Shown: positions 34,329 to 42,505, numbered from the stretch's first letter. The stretch: DNA of 64,000 nt from Herbidospora sakaeratensis (GCF_001570525.1 NZ_BBXC01000007.1:547364-611363); one strand, 5' to 3'. A program made the numbers and translations. Notes: generated from the sequence alone by a model not told the origin.

Positions 34329-36008
34329 CTACCCGCGGATCATGGTCTCGGCCCGCCACAACTCGCGGTAGTAGCCGTCGGCCGCGACGAGTTCGGCGTG
34401 GGTGCCGCGCTGCACCACCAGGCCGTCCTCCAGCACGATCACCTCGTCGACCGCCTCCAGGCCGCGCAGCCGGTGGGTGACGAGCAGGGTGGTGCGGCCC
34501 CGGGTGGCGTCGAGCAGGTCGCCCATCAGGGCGTCGGCCGTGGTCTCGTCGAGGGCCTCGGCGGGTTCGTCGAGCAGCAGGACCGGCGGGTCGTAGAGGA
34601 GGGCGCGGGCCAGCGCCAGGCGCTGGATCTGGCCGCCCGACAGGGTGCGGCCGTCTTCGCCGAGCTGGACGTCCCAGCCGGCCCGGTCGGCGAACGTGCC
34701 CAGCCTGGCCTCGCGCACCGCCCGGTCGAGCTCGGCGTCGTCGGCGTCGGGGCCCGCCAGGCGCAGGTTGTCGCGGAAGGTGGTCTGGAAGACGTAGGGG
34801 TCCTGGGTGAGGCCCGTCATCATGGCCCGCGCGTCGTCGGGGGAGAACCGGCGCAGGTCGACGCCGTTGACGGTGACGCCGCCCGACACGATCTCGACGG
34901 TCCGCATCAGCGCCGACAACAACGTGCTCTTGCCCGCCCCGCTGGGGCCGACGACGGCGACGCGTTTCCCCGGAGTGAGCGTCAGGCTCACCCCGCCGAG
35001 CGCGGGCCGGTCGCCGTGCCGGACGACCAGGTCGTCGACCACGACCGTCAGCGGCCCGGTAGGCCGGGGCAGCGGGTCGGCCGGGGCGGCCACCGCCGGG
35101 GGCACGGCCTCGATCTCCCGCAGCCGCCGCACCGCGGCCAGCACCCCGGTCAGCCGTTCGCCGGCCACCGCCAGCGGGAGCACCGGCTCGAAGCAGACCA
35201 GCGACGTCAGGGCGAGCACGGCGGTCGCGATCGAACCGGCGTCGAGTGCCATGGCCACGGCCACCACGATCACCACCGTGAGGCCCTGGACCAGCACCCC
35301 GGCCGCCAGCGCGGTCGCGTTCACCCGGGCCTGGCCGCGTTCCAGGCGGGCGAGCCGGTCGTCGGCCGCCGCCGCCGCGTCGAGGGCCCGCCCGGTCGCG
35401 CCGTAGGCGGCCAGGTCGGCCGAGCCGTGCACGAGGTCGGCGGTGTGGGCGGCCAGGTCGGCCCGCGCGGGCGCCAGCCGGGTGGTCGACCGGCGGGCCA
35501 GCGCGGCGGTCGCGGCCGGGAGCAGCACCCCCGCGACGATCAGCCCCGCCGCCAGCACCACCGCCGCGAGCGGCAGCAGGAACGCCGCGATCACGACGGC
35601 CGTGACCCCGGTGACCAGGGCGGCGACGGCCGGGAGCAGGCAGCGGACCAGCAGGTCCTGGACGGCGTCGGTGTCGTCGACCATCCGGCTCAGCAGGTCG
35701 GCCCCCCGGTGGGAGAGCGGCCCGGCCGGGACGAGCGAGTCGTAGAGGCGTTCGCGGGTCGCCGCCTGCGCGCGCAGCGCGACGTCGTGGCCCGTCAGCC
35801 GCTCGGCGTAGCGGAACACCCCGCGGGAGGTCGCGAACGCCCGGACCGCGACGATCGCCACCGACAGCGCGGCCAGTTCGGGCTGCTGCGCGGCCCGGGT
35901 GATGAGCCAGGCGGCCGAGGCGATCAGCCCGAGCCCGGCCAGGTCGGCCGCCGACCCGGCCAGCGCGGCGATCAGCAGCCGGCGGTTCCAGATGATCGAA
36001 GAGGTCAT
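34329..36008 (-). CDS. cydC: Thiol reductant ABC exporter subunit CydC
   Basis: A 559-residue half-transporter with six membrane helices (about 10-290) and a nucleotide-binding domain (about 330-555: Walker A GPSGAGKSTLL, signature LSGGQIQRLALARAL, Walker B PVLLLDEPAEALDE, switch His VTHRLRG). SAADLAGLGLIASAAWLITRA and RYAERLTGHDVALR are CydC-like. With CydD it forms a heterodimer exporting cysteine or glutathione-type thiols needed for cytochrome bd assembly. ATG 36008 overlaps the cydD stop (ATGA). It is the last gene of the cydABDC operon. Confidence 0.94.
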   Translation of the reverse strand: MTSSIIWNRRLLIAALAGSAADLAGLGLIASAAWLITRAAQQPELAALSVAIVAVRAFATSRGVFRYAERLTGHDVALRAQAATRERLYDSLVPAGPLSHRGADLLSRMVDDTDAVQDLLVRCLLPAVAALVTGVTAVVIAAFLLPLAAVVLAAGLIVAGVLLPAATAALARRSTTRLAPARADLAAHTADLVHGSADLAAYGATGRALDAAAAADDRLARLERGQARVNATALAAGVLVQGLTVVIVVAVAMALDAGSIATAVLALTSLVCFEPVLPLAVAGERLTGVLAAVRRLREIEAVPPAVAAPADPLPRPTGPLTVVVDDLVVRHGDRPALGGVSLTLTPGKRVAVVGPSGAGKSTLLSALMRTVEIVSGGVTVNGVDLRRFSPDDARAMMTGLTQDPYVFQTTFRDNLRLAGPDADDAELDRAVREARLGTFADRAGWDVQLGEDGRTLSGGQIQRLALARALLYDPPVLLLDEPAEALDETTADALMGDLLDATRGRTTLLVTHRLRGLEAVDEVIVLEDGLVVQRGTHAELVAADGYYRELWRAETMIRG

Positions 36009-37606
36009 GCGATCACTCCGTCGTCGACGCGGATCACCCGGTCGGCCAGGGCGATCATGGCCGGGCGGTGGGCGACGATCACCGCCGTGCGGCCTTCGGA
36101 CAGGGTGCGGGTGGCCTCGACCACCGCCGCCTCGCTGCGGCCGTCGAGGCGGGCGGTGGGTTCGTCGAGGAGCAGCAGGCCCGCGCCGGGGCGGCAGAAC
36201 GCGCGGGCCAGGGCCAGGCGCTGGCGCTGGCCCGCCGACAGGTCGGCGCCCCGTTCGCCGATGACGGTGTCGTAGCCCTCGGGCAGGTCGGTGACGAAGG
36301 CGTCGGCCTGGGCGGCGACCGCCGCGGCGCGGATCTCCTCGGGGGAGGCCGTGCCGTCGAGGGAGATGTTGCCGGCCACCGAGGCGGCGAACAGGTGGGG
36401 GCGCTGGGGCACGAAGGCCAGCTGCCGGCGCCACTGATCGAGGTCGAGGGTGGCCAGGTCGACGCCGCCGACCAGGACCCGCCCCTCGGAGGGGGCGACG
36501 AAGCCGAGCAGCAGGTGGAGCAGGGTGCTCTTGCCCGCCCCGCTCTCGCCGACCAGGGCCACCCGTTCGCCGGGCGCGATGGTGAGCGACACGTCGAGCA
36601 GGGCGGGGTCGTCGCGGCCGGGGTAGCGCACGGTCACCCCTTCGAGGCGGATCTCCGGCACCCGCTCGGCGGCGACCGCCGGGCGCGGGGCGGCCGGCTG
36701 CGCCCCTTCGAGCAGCGCGAACGCCTGGTCGGCGGCGGTGACGCCCTCCATGGCGGCGTGGAAGCGGGTGCCCATCGCGCGCAGCGGCAGGTAGGCCTCG
36801 GGGGCGAGCAGCAGCACGAGGAGGGCCGTCGTCAGGTCGAGCGAGCCCGACAGCAGCCGCAGGCCGACCGGCACCGCGACCAGCGCCAGCGACAACGACG
36901 CGACCAGCTCCAGGACCAGCGACGACAGGAACGCCACCCGCAGGGTCTTCATCGTCGCCGAGCGGTGGGCGCCGGCCACCTCGCGGATCACGGTCGCCTG
37001 GTGACGGGCCCGGCCGAACGCCCGCAGGGTCGGCAGGCCCCGGACCACGTCGAGGAAGTGGCCGCCGAGCCGCGACAGGGCGGCCCACTGCCGCTCGGTC
37101 ACCGCCTTGGTCGTCATGCCGACCAGCGCGCCGAAGATCGGGATCAGCGGCACCGTGACCAGCACGATCAGCGCGGTCGTCAGATCGGCCACGAACAGCC
37201 GGACGATCACCGCCACCGGCACCACGGCCGCGACGGCGATCGACGGCAGGTAGCCCGTCAGGTAGGGGTCGAGCGCGTCGAGGCCCCGGCCGGTCAGCGT
37301 CACGAGTTCGCCCGAGCGGGTCTCGGCCGGGCTCATGCCCTGGAAGCGGCGCAGCAGCCGGTGGCGCAGCTCCGACTTCACCCCGCTAGCGGTCGCCCCG
37401 GCCGCGACGCCCTGGACCCAGCCCAGCGCGCCCCGGGCCGCGATCACCAGGGCCAGCCAGCCCAGCACCCCGACGGCGAACCGCCCCGACAGCACCCCGG
37501 CCAGCAGTTCGGCCTGGACCAGGACGAGCAGCCCGGCCGCCACCGCCGCGCCCAGGCACACCATGAGGTGGCGGCGCGGCAGCAGCCGCACGAGACCTTT
37601 GTGCAC
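36005..37606 (-). CDS. cydD: Thiol reductant ABC exporter subunit CydD
   Basis: A 533-residue half-transporter, partner of CydC. The membrane domain is at about 10-310 (CLGAAVAAGLLVLVQAELLAG, HRLLRRFQGMSPAETRSGEL, the coupling region TLRAFGRARHQ). The nucleotide-binding domain is at about 330-530 (Walker A GESGAGKSTLL, signature LSAGQRQRLALARAF, Walker B LLLLDEPTARLD, VIVAHRPA). GTG 37606 follows GAGGGGGG at good spacing, 10 nt after cydB. Gene order A-B-D-C is normal for actinobacteria. Confidence 0.94.
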   Translation of the reverse strand: MHKGLVRLLPRRHLMVCLGAAVAAGLLVLVQAELLAGVLSGRFAVGVLGWLALVIAARGALGWVQGVAAGATASGVKSELRHRLLRRFQGMSPAETRSGELVTLTGRGLDALDPYLTGYLPSIAVAAVVPVAVIVRLFVADLTTALIVLVTVPLIPIFGALVGMTTKAVTERQWAALSRLGGHFLDVVRGLPTLRAFGRARHQATVIREVAGAHRSATMKTLRVAFLSSLVLELVASLSLALVAVPVGLRLLSGSLDLTTALLVLLLAPEAYLPLRAMGTRFHAAMEGVTAADQAFALLEGAQPAAPRPAVAAERVPEIRLEGVTVRYPGRDDPALLDVSLTIAPGERVALVGESGAGKSTLLHLLLGFVAPSEGRVLVGGVDLATLDLDQWRRQLAFVPQRPHLFAASVAGNISLDGTASPEEIRAAAVAAQADAFVTDLPEGYDTVIGERGADLSAGQRQRLALARAFCRPGAGLLLLDEPTARLDGRSEAAVVEATRTLSEGRTAVIVAHRPAMIALADRVIRVDDGVIA

Positions 37607-37616
37607 CGAGCCCCCC

Positions 37617-38309
37617 TCAGAAGTAGGCGGGGACCGGGCCCTTCCCGAAGGCCCTCCACACCCAGATCTGCGCCCCGGCCAAGACCGGGACGAACGGCAA
37701 CACCATAAACGTCAACACCGTCAGGTTCGCGGACGGGGCCGCGTTGGCGACCACCGCGCCCGCCGTGCCGACCAGCGGCACCAGCGCCGGCACGGCCGCC
37801 AGCGCCCCGGTGACCAGCGGTGATCCCCCGCCGGTCAGCCGCCAGTCGAGGAACCGGCGGCCGTGCAGCACGAAGAGGGCGGCGATGAGGAGGCCGTACA
37901 GGAGCCCGAACGGGACGGAGAACCCGCCCAGGCCGGCCAGCAGCAGGCCCCAGGCCAGGCAGACGCCGAGGGAGGCCAGGGCGATCGCCCACTCCCAGAA
38001 CGCGCGGGTGAACAGGCGGCGGCGGAACCACAGGCCCGCGTCGCGCACCACCCACGAGACCAGCAGCAGCACCACCGCCTCGTAGTTGGCGCTCAGCACG
38101 TTCTCGCACGCGGGGAAGGCCCCGAACAACACGCCCGCGACGGCGATCAGCCACACCTCGTTGGCCAGCACGAACGGGCCGATGGCGCCGATGGCCCGGT
38201 CGCGGTCGGCGGTGACGGGCAGCAGCAGGCCGACGCCGAGGTCGAAGCCCTCCAGGACGAAGTAACCGATCAGCAGCAGCGCCAGGACGCCGAACCACAG
38301 GATGTCCAT
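37617..38309 (-). CDS. cydB: Cytochrome bd oxidase subunit II (compact form)
   Basis: A 230-residue membrane subunit. It opens with the CydB signature (DILWFGVLALLLIGYFVLEGFDLGVGLLLP) and contains IGPFVLANEVWLIAVAGVLFGAFP (read in parts), then LHGRRFLDWRL, and a C-terminal pair of helices ending WVWRAFGKG. Usual CydB is about 330-380 residues with eight or nine helices. Here the middle is shortened and I count about seven hydrophobic segments. Both ends look intact, so this is a compact variant rather than a frameshift. It pairs with the equally short CydA 9 nt upstream. Confidence 0.92.
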   Translation of the reverse strand: MDILWFGVLALLLIGYFVLEGFDLGVGLLLPVTADRDRAIGAIGPFVLANEVWLIAVAGVLFGAFPACENVLSANYEAVVLLLVSWVVRDAGLWFRRRLFTRAFWEWAIALASLGVCLAWGLLLAGLGGFSVPFGLLYGLLIAALFVLHGRRFLDWRLTGGGSPLVTGALAAVPALVPLVGTAGAVVANAAPSANLTVLTFMVLPFVPVLAGAQIWVWRAFGKGPVPAYF

Positions 38310-38318
38310 GATCAGCTC

Positions 38319-39485
38319 CTAGAAGGTCAGGGCCGGCGCGGGCGCGGGGTTCTCGCCGAGCGCGACCTCGTGGGCGCCGCGCCGGACGACGCGCACGATC
38401 AGCACGTAGTCGGCCACCGCCAGCAGCGTCAGCACGCCGACGAACCCGACGAACGACAGGGTGATCTGGCCGCCGGTCAGCCCGGGGGTGATCGCGTCGG
38501 CGACCTTGAGGCGCTCCCAGATCATCCACGGCTGGCGGCCCTCCTCCCGGGCGATCCACCCGAGGATCGCCGCGATGAAGGGAAGAGGGGTGACCAGCAC
38601 GATCAGCGGGTGGAGGAAGCGCCAGCGCGGCGCCCACTTGACCACGATCACCAGCGCGAGGGCGATGAGCTGGAGCAGGTGCCCGATGAGGATCATCATG
38701 CCGAGCCCGAAGGCGGCCAGCGGCCGGTCGGCGAACTTGTCGGGCTGGACACTGGTCACCGGCCCGAACTGGGCGAACCCGAAGCCGACGACCATCATCG
38801 TGCCGGCGAAGGAGGTCCAGATGCCCATGCGCAGCGACCGGGAGAACAGCTCCTGGTCGGGGGTCCTGCGGAACAGGTGGTAGGCGCTCGCGCTCATCAC
38901 CACGAAGCCGCCCACGGTCAGCCCGGCCGAGAGCACGTGGGGCAGCGCCATCGACAACGACGGGTTGGTCAGCAGCGCGCCGAAGTCGTCGAGCCGCAGC
39001 ACCTCGCCGTCGCGCACCGACCCGGCCGGGTGCTGGAGGAACGAGTTGGCCACCATGATCCAGAACGCCGACGCGTAGGCGGTGATCGTGACCAGCCAGA
39101 TCGTCGCGAGGTGGAGCCACGTGGGCAGCCGGTGCCAGCCGAAGATCCACAGGCCGAGGAACGTGGACTCCAGGAAGAACGCGATCAGCGTCTCCAGCGC
39201 CAGCGGCGCGCCGAAGACGTCGCCGGCGTAGTGGGTCAGGCCGCTCCAGCTCAGCCCGAACTGGAACTCCATCACGATGCCGGTGACGATGCCGAGCGCG
39301 TAGTTCGTCACGTAGATCTGCCCCCAGAAGCGCGTCGCGCGTTCGTCGAGGGTGCTGCCGGTGCGGGCGTATCGGGTGTGCATGATCGCCACAAGGGGGG
39401 CCAGGCCCAGCGTGAGCACGACGAACAGGAAATGCAGGCTCCCCGTCACCGCGAACTGCAACCGGGCCAGGTCGAGGACGTCCAT
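38319..39485 (-). CDS. cydA: Cytochrome bd oxidase subunit I (short, Q-loop poor)
   Basis: A 388-residue haem-bearing subunit. H18 (haem b595 ligand, TGSLHFLFVVL), E98 and E106 (LALETLIAFFLESTFLG), LPHVLSAGL (haem b558 His) and GWIAREEGRQPWMIW are seen. After VTSVQPDKFA the chain goes directly into the next helix (GLGMMILIGHLLQLIAL). The Q-loop of E. coli-type CydA, including its quinol-site Glu, is missing, so the protein is about 60-130 residues shorter than usual. ATG 39485 has GGAG 7 nt upstream; a longer in-frame start at 39548 would run through the operators. First gene of cydABDC. Confidence 0.93.
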   Translation of the reverse strand: MDVLDLARLQFAVTGSLHFLFVVLTLGLAPLVAIMHTRYARTGSTLDERATRFWGQIYVTNYALGIVTGIVMEFQFGLSWSGLTHYAGDVFGAPLALETLIAFFLESTFLGLWIFGWHRLPTWLHLATIWLVTITAYASAFWIMVANSFLQHPAGSVRDGEVLRLDDFGALLTNPSLSMALPHVLSAGLTVGGFVVMSASAYHLFRRTPDQELFSRSLRMGIWTSFAGTMMVVGFGFAQFGPVTSVQPDKFADRPLAAFGLGMMILIGHLLQLIALALVIVVKWAPRWRFLHPLIVLVTPLPFIAAILGWIAREEGRQPWMIWERLKVADAITPGLTGGQITLSFVGFVGVLTLLAVADYVLIVRVVRRGAHEVALGENPAPAPALTF

Positions 39486-39505
39486 GAAAGGCTCCTTATG
39501 TCTGG

Positions 39506-39542
39506 CTACATATAGAGAGCCTACATGTAGACTGCCTACATG
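39506..39542. promoter_or_regulatory. Three operators at 15-nt period between cydA and padR
   Basis: CTACATATAG (39506-39515), CTACATGTAG (39521-39530, a perfect palindrome) and CTACATGCCG (39536-39545, half-site CTACATG) start exactly 15 nt apart. They fill the 80-nt gap between the divergent cydA and padR genes. Such ATGT/ACAT-type dyads are typical of PadR targets, so autoregulation plus control of cydABDC is inferred. Confidence 0.75.
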
Positions 39543-39565
39543 CCGCACCCGGTTAAGGTGAACAC

Positions 39566-39889
39566 GTGAACCCCGACGCGCTCCGTGGGCATATGGACGC
39601 CCTCCTCCTGTCCGTGGTGGAGCACGAGCCCCTCCACGGCTACGCGATCATCGAAGCCCTGCGGGAGCGGTCCGGCGGCGCCCTTGACGTACCGACAGGT
39701 ACTGTTTACCCAGCGTTGCGGCGGTTGGAGCGGGCCGGCTTCCTGGCCAGCGAATGGGCGACCGTAGGCGGCCGCAAACGCCGCACCTACCGGCTGACCG
39801 ATTCGGGGCGCGCCGAACTCGCGGGCGAACGCACCGCCTGGTCGAGCTTCACCAGCGTCATCGGGCGGGTGCTGAACCCGCAGACGTGA
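39566..39889 (+). CDS. PadR family regulator, probable cyd operon repressor
   Basis: A 107-residue minimal PadR: winged helix-turn-helix only (HMDALLLSVVEHEPLHGYAIIEAL, PTGTVYPALRRLERAGFLASEW, wing RKRRTYRLTDSGRAEL). The start is GTG 39566. It is divergent from cydABDC across three CTACAT repeats. In model actinomycetes cyd is regulated by Rex; no Rex-type TTGTGAA-N6-TTCACAA site is seen here, so PadR is the best candidate regulator. Its 3' end overlaps the convergent permease-prefix gene by 32 nt. The signal is unknown. Confidence 0.92.
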   Translation: MNPDALRGHMDALLLSVVEHEPLHGYAIIEALRERSGGALDVPTGTVYPALRRLERAGFLASEWATVGGRKRRTYRLTDSGRAELAGERTAWSSFTSVIGRVLNPQT

Positions 39890-40532
39890 GGCAGCGGGCC
39901 GCGCTCGAGAGCTGCCAGGCCCAGAAGGCGACGCTGATCCACGTGGCCACCTGGCCGGGGAAGTAGCCGGGGAAGGCCGACAGCGCCGTGCCGGCCGTGA
40001 ACATCAGGGTTCCGCAGAGCGCCGCCATCAGCGGCGCCTGGATCCAGACCAGCAGGCCCAGCAGCCGGGCCGCCCCGCGCGACCGGCGGGTGCGGCGCAG
40101 GCGCAGCAGGACCGCCGCGCCCGTCAGGCCCGTCGCGATCTGGATGAGGTCGACCGACCGGGCCACCACCTCGAACCAGACGGGTTTCACCACGTCGAAG
40201 TCGGCCGGGAAGAGCTGCCACAACACGCCCCACATCAGCGCCACCGCCGGGGTGCTGAGGAACAGCAGGGTCGCCGTGCGGCGGCTCTGCGCCGCGGTGA
40301 GCTCCTCCTGGAACCCCGGCGCCACCTCGGCGACCGGGCCGAAGTCGGCCACCGCGCGGGCCTGCGCCTCGTCGGGCGGCAGGCCCTGTTCCGCATAGGC
40401 CTCGGCGGCGTCGTACAGGCCGTCGCGGGCCTCGGCCACGAGGTCGTTCCTGGCCCTGCGCGGCCCCCGGAGCGTCTTGGCCAGCCGGTCGGCGTAGTCG
40501 TCGACGGCAGCCGTCTGGAATGCGGTGTCCAT
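39858..40532 (-). CDS. Permease-prefix domain membrane protein
   Basis: A 224-residue protein. The N-terminal cytosolic three-helix permease prefix domain is at about 1-72 (DDYADRLAKTLRGPRRARNDLVAEARDGLYDAAEAY, LPPDEAQARAVADFGPVAEVAPGFQEEL in parts). Four membrane helices follow (ATLLFLSTPAVALMWGVLW, DLIQIATGLTGAAVLL, LLGLLVWIQAPLMAALCGTL, VATWISVAFWAWQLSSA). Such proteins commonly occur next to PadR genes in actinobacteria, as here, though convergent rather than co-directional. ATG 40532 gives the normal domain start. The function of the class is unknown. Confidence 0.88.
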   Translation of the reverse strand: MDTAFQTAAVDDYADRLAKTLRGPRRARNDLVAEARDGLYDAAEAYAEQGLPPDEAQARAVADFGPVAEVAPGFQEELTAAQSRRTATLLFLSTPAVALMWGVLWQLFPADFDVVKPVWFEVVARSVDLIQIATGLTGAAVLLRLRRTRRSRGAARLLGLLVWIQAPLMAALCGTLMFTAGTALSAFPGYFPGQVATWISVAFWAWQLSSAARCLTSAGSAPAR

Positions 40533-40572
40533 AGTCGTTCGCCAGGCTATGGGGGACCTCGCGGGCCTCACA

Positions 40573-41781
40573 TCAGGGCGAACCCTGATCCGTCCCCGAT
40601 GAGTGGGCCCAGGTGCCGCCCTGCGTCACCGCCGGGCGGGGATGGCGGTGCTGCTGCTGCGGGGTGGACGACCAGAGCACCGCCGCCACCGCCACCAGGG
40701 CGAGCAGCGCCACCCACGACAGGCGGCTGAAGAAGGTGCCCCGGAAGGGCGGCCAGCTGAACCGCAACTGCCGCCGGCCGCCGGGGCTGGCCGCGAACAC
40801 GCAGTCGCGCAGCCGCAGCCGGTCGGCGTTGACCACGCCGGGCAGGTGGCAGCGGGTCAGGTCGGCGCCCTCGATCGTCAGGTCGTCGGCGTCGAGGCCG
40901 GTGATCGACAGCACCCGGATCGGGCCGCCCCTGCGCCCGACCTTCGACCGGCCCCGGCTGGTCAGGCGGGTCAGGTCGAGGTCGGCGTCGCCCGCGCGCA
41001 CGGTCAGGCGGCCGAGCACCCGCGCCTCCGACAGGTCGACCGGACACCCCGTGACGTGGAGCTCGACCGGGCCGGTGGCCCTGGCCTGGGTGAGCGCCAG
41101 GTGGCGGCCCACCATGGCGGGGGCCAGGAACGCCTTCGCCCCGAACCTGACCGACTGGAACCCGGCCGCGCCCTCGAACGCGGTCTTCAGGAACGACACC
41201 GGCCGCGAGAACCGGGCCCCGCGGAAGGTCGCGTCGCCGTGGAACCTGGCCTGGTCGAAGGAGCTGAACCCGTGGAACTCGGCCCCCCGGAACGACGCCG
41301 AGCCGAAACACGCCTCGCCGAAGAGGGCGTCGCTGGCGACGGTGGACTCGTCCATCGAGAGGTGGCCGCGCACGCGGGAGCCGTACAGGGAGAATTCACG
41401 GCCGAAACGCACGCCCTGAAAAGAGACATTTCCCCTGAAATGGGTATTGAAGAACGACGCGAGCGCGTCGAAACGTGCTTCGTCGAACGACGCGTCGCCG
41501 GTGAAGGTGACGTCGCCGAACCGGGCGGGGGAGGAGAACACGGTCTGGTCGAACCGGGCCCGGCCGACGACGTTCTCCATCGCGGCGAGGATGCGGTCGA
41601 GCAGCCCGGCGGGGACGGTCGTGCCGCGCAGGTCGAGGGCTTGCCCCGGCGTCAGCGTGGCGAGGTGGGCTTCCAGTTCTTCGGCTTCCAGGTGGGTCAG
41701 ACAGCGGTTGTACGGCTGCCGCGTCACCCCTACGCAATCGGCGCTCGTGGCGCAGGTGCTCCAGGAAAGGAGTTGCCTCAT
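40573..41781 (-). CDS. Pentapeptide-repeat protein with C-terminal membrane anchor
   Basis: A 402-residue protein. Residues about 75-215 form a pentapeptide-repeat beta-helix with Phe/Leu every fifth residue (ARFDQTVFSSPARFGDVTF, DASFDEARFDALASF, DATFRGARFSRPVSF). A second, less regular repeat stretch runs over 230-335. A single membrane segment near the C-terminus (LSWVALLALVAVAAVLW) is followed by a short Gln/His-rich tail (PQQQHRHPRP), so the helix likely faces the cytosol with the tail outside, or the reverse. Two Cys near the N-terminus (CATSADC). The role is unknown. The gene is downstream of the Cys-peptide gene and its terminator, in the same direction. Confidence 0.88.
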   Translation of the reverse strand: MRQLLSWSTCATSADCVGVTRQPYNRCLTHLEAEELEAHLATLTPGQALDLRGTTVPAGLLDRILAAMENVVGRARFDQTVFSSPARFGDVTFTGDASFDEARFDALASFFNTHFRGNVSFQGVRFGREFSLYGSRVRGHLSMDESTVASDALFGEACFGSASFRGAEFHGFSSFDQARFHGDATFRGARFSRPVSFLKTAFEGAAGFQSVRFGAKAFLAPAMVGRHLALTQARATGPVELHVTGCPVDLSEARVLGRLTVRAGDADLDLTRLTSRGRSKVGRRGGPIRVLSITGLDADDLTIEGADLTRCHLPGVVNADRLRLRDCVFAASPGGRRQLRFSWPPFRGTFFSRLSWVALLALVAVAAVLWSSTPQQQHRHPRPAVTQGGTWAHSSGTDQGSP

Positions 41782-41868
41782 GTCAAAGGCTTACCCACGA
41801 TCGGCAATTCTTCCGGCCCTTTTCCGCGCCCCTGTCAAATGTGTCGCGGATGCTACCCCCGGAACGGA

Positions 41869-41902
41869 AAACGGCCCCGGAAGTGTTCTTCCGGGGCCGT
41901 TT
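41869..41902 (-). terminator. Terminator/attenuator hairpin after the Cys peptide
   Basis: AAACGGCCCCGGAAG (41869-41883) pairs perfectly with CTTCCGGGGCCGTTT (41888-41902), 15 bp with a TGTT loop. Read on the minus strand it starts 3 nt after the Cys-peptide stop and 87 nt before the pentapeptide-repeat gene. It can end the small transcript or act as an attenuator for the gene beyond. The 85 nt from 41783 to 41868 shows nothing else. Confidence 0.8.
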
Positions 41903-41905
41903 CGC

Positions 41906-41995
41906 TCATTCGGTGCTCAACTGGGTGATGCGGGGTGGGCGGAGGGTGCTGAGAATCTCGTCCGAGCAGTTGCACGAGCCGCAACCGGGGATCAT
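41906..41995 (-). CDS. 29-residue Cys-rich peptide
   Basis: A short minus-strand gene: ATG 41993-41995, stop TGA 41906-41908, with the ribosome site GCAGGAGA 6-7 nt upstream. The peptide begins MIPGCGSCNCSDEI, giving three Cys at positions 5, 8 and 10 (CxxCxC), and continues with a Ser/Thr/Pro/Arg-containing tail (LSTLRPPRITQ) ending STE. A perfect terminator follows 3 nt after the stop. It is divergent from thioredoxin, whose promoter looks disulfide-stress controlled. It may be a metal-binding or redox peptide, a RiPP-like precursor without visible modification enzymes, or a Cys-codon leader peptide for attenuation of the pentapeptide-repeat gene. I do not recognise the family. Confidence 0.65.
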   Translation of the reverse strand: MIPGCGSCNCSDEILSTLRPPRITQLSTE

Positions 41996-42073
41996 GGGAG
42001 TCTCCTGCCGTCGTCGGGACGTGGGACGTACCCAGGGGTGCGAACGGGCAACCTAACCGGCGTGATAGGCCTT

Positions 42074-42099
42074 GGAATGCGGCGCGGCCCAATCGGGTT
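42074..42099 (+). promoter_or_regulatory. SigR/SigH-type promoter of thioredoxin
   Basis: GGAAT at 42074-42078 and GTT at 42097-42099 are separated by exactly 18 nt, matching the disulfide-stress sigma factor consensus GGAAT-N18-GTT known for trx genes in actinobacteria. Transcription would start near 42105, about 20 nt before the thioredoxin GTG. Confidence 0.7.
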
Positions 42100-42125
42100 G
42101 CACCCCGAGAGGAAAGGAGTCGCGA

Positions 42126-42491
42126 GTGGCGACCATCGAGGTAACCGAGAGCAACTTCAACGAGATCGCCGACGACGGCATCGTCCTGCTCGACTTCTGG
42201 GCGGAGTGGTGCGGACCGTGCAAGTCGTTCGGCCCGATCTTCGAGAAGGCCTCGGCCAAGCACGAGGACATCAAGTTCGGCAAGATCGACACCGAGGCCC
42301 AGCCCGCCCTGGCCCAGGGGTTCGACATCACCGCGATCCCGACCATCATGGCCATCCGTGACGGCATCGTGGTCTTCGCCCAGCCCGGCGCCCTCCCCGC
42401 CCCCGCGCTCGACGACCTGATCACCCAGGTCCGCGCCCTCGACATGGACGCGATCCGGGCCGAGATCAGCGCGGAGATCAACAAGAACTAG
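42126..42491 (+). CDS. trxA: Thioredoxin
   Basis: A 121-residue thioredoxin with the redox motif FWAEWCGPCKSFGP (C29, C32), the cis-Pro strand AIPTIMAIRDG and the preceding KIDTEAQPALAQGF. A C-terminal extension of about 15 residues (ALDMDAIRAEISAEINKN) goes beyond the classical fold. GTG 42126 is chosen because AAAGGAG lies 7 nt upstream. It reduces protein disulfides in the cytosol using thioredoxin reductase (not in the window). Upstream is a SigR-type promoter. A bidirectional terminator separates it from the convergent DAHP synthase gene. Confidence 0.96.
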   Translation: MATIEVTESNFNEIADDGIVLLDFWAEWCGPCKSFGPIFEKASAKHEDIKFGKIDTEAQPALAQGFDITAIPTIMAIRDGIVVFAQPGALPAPALDDLITQVRALDMDAIRAEISAEINKN

Positions 42492-42505
42492 TCCGGCCAG
42501 ACGAA

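Noticed and set aside
39486-39565. Rex binding site in the cyd promoter
   Set aside because: No TTGTGAA-N6-TTCACAA-like sequence is present; the only repeated pattern is CTACAT.
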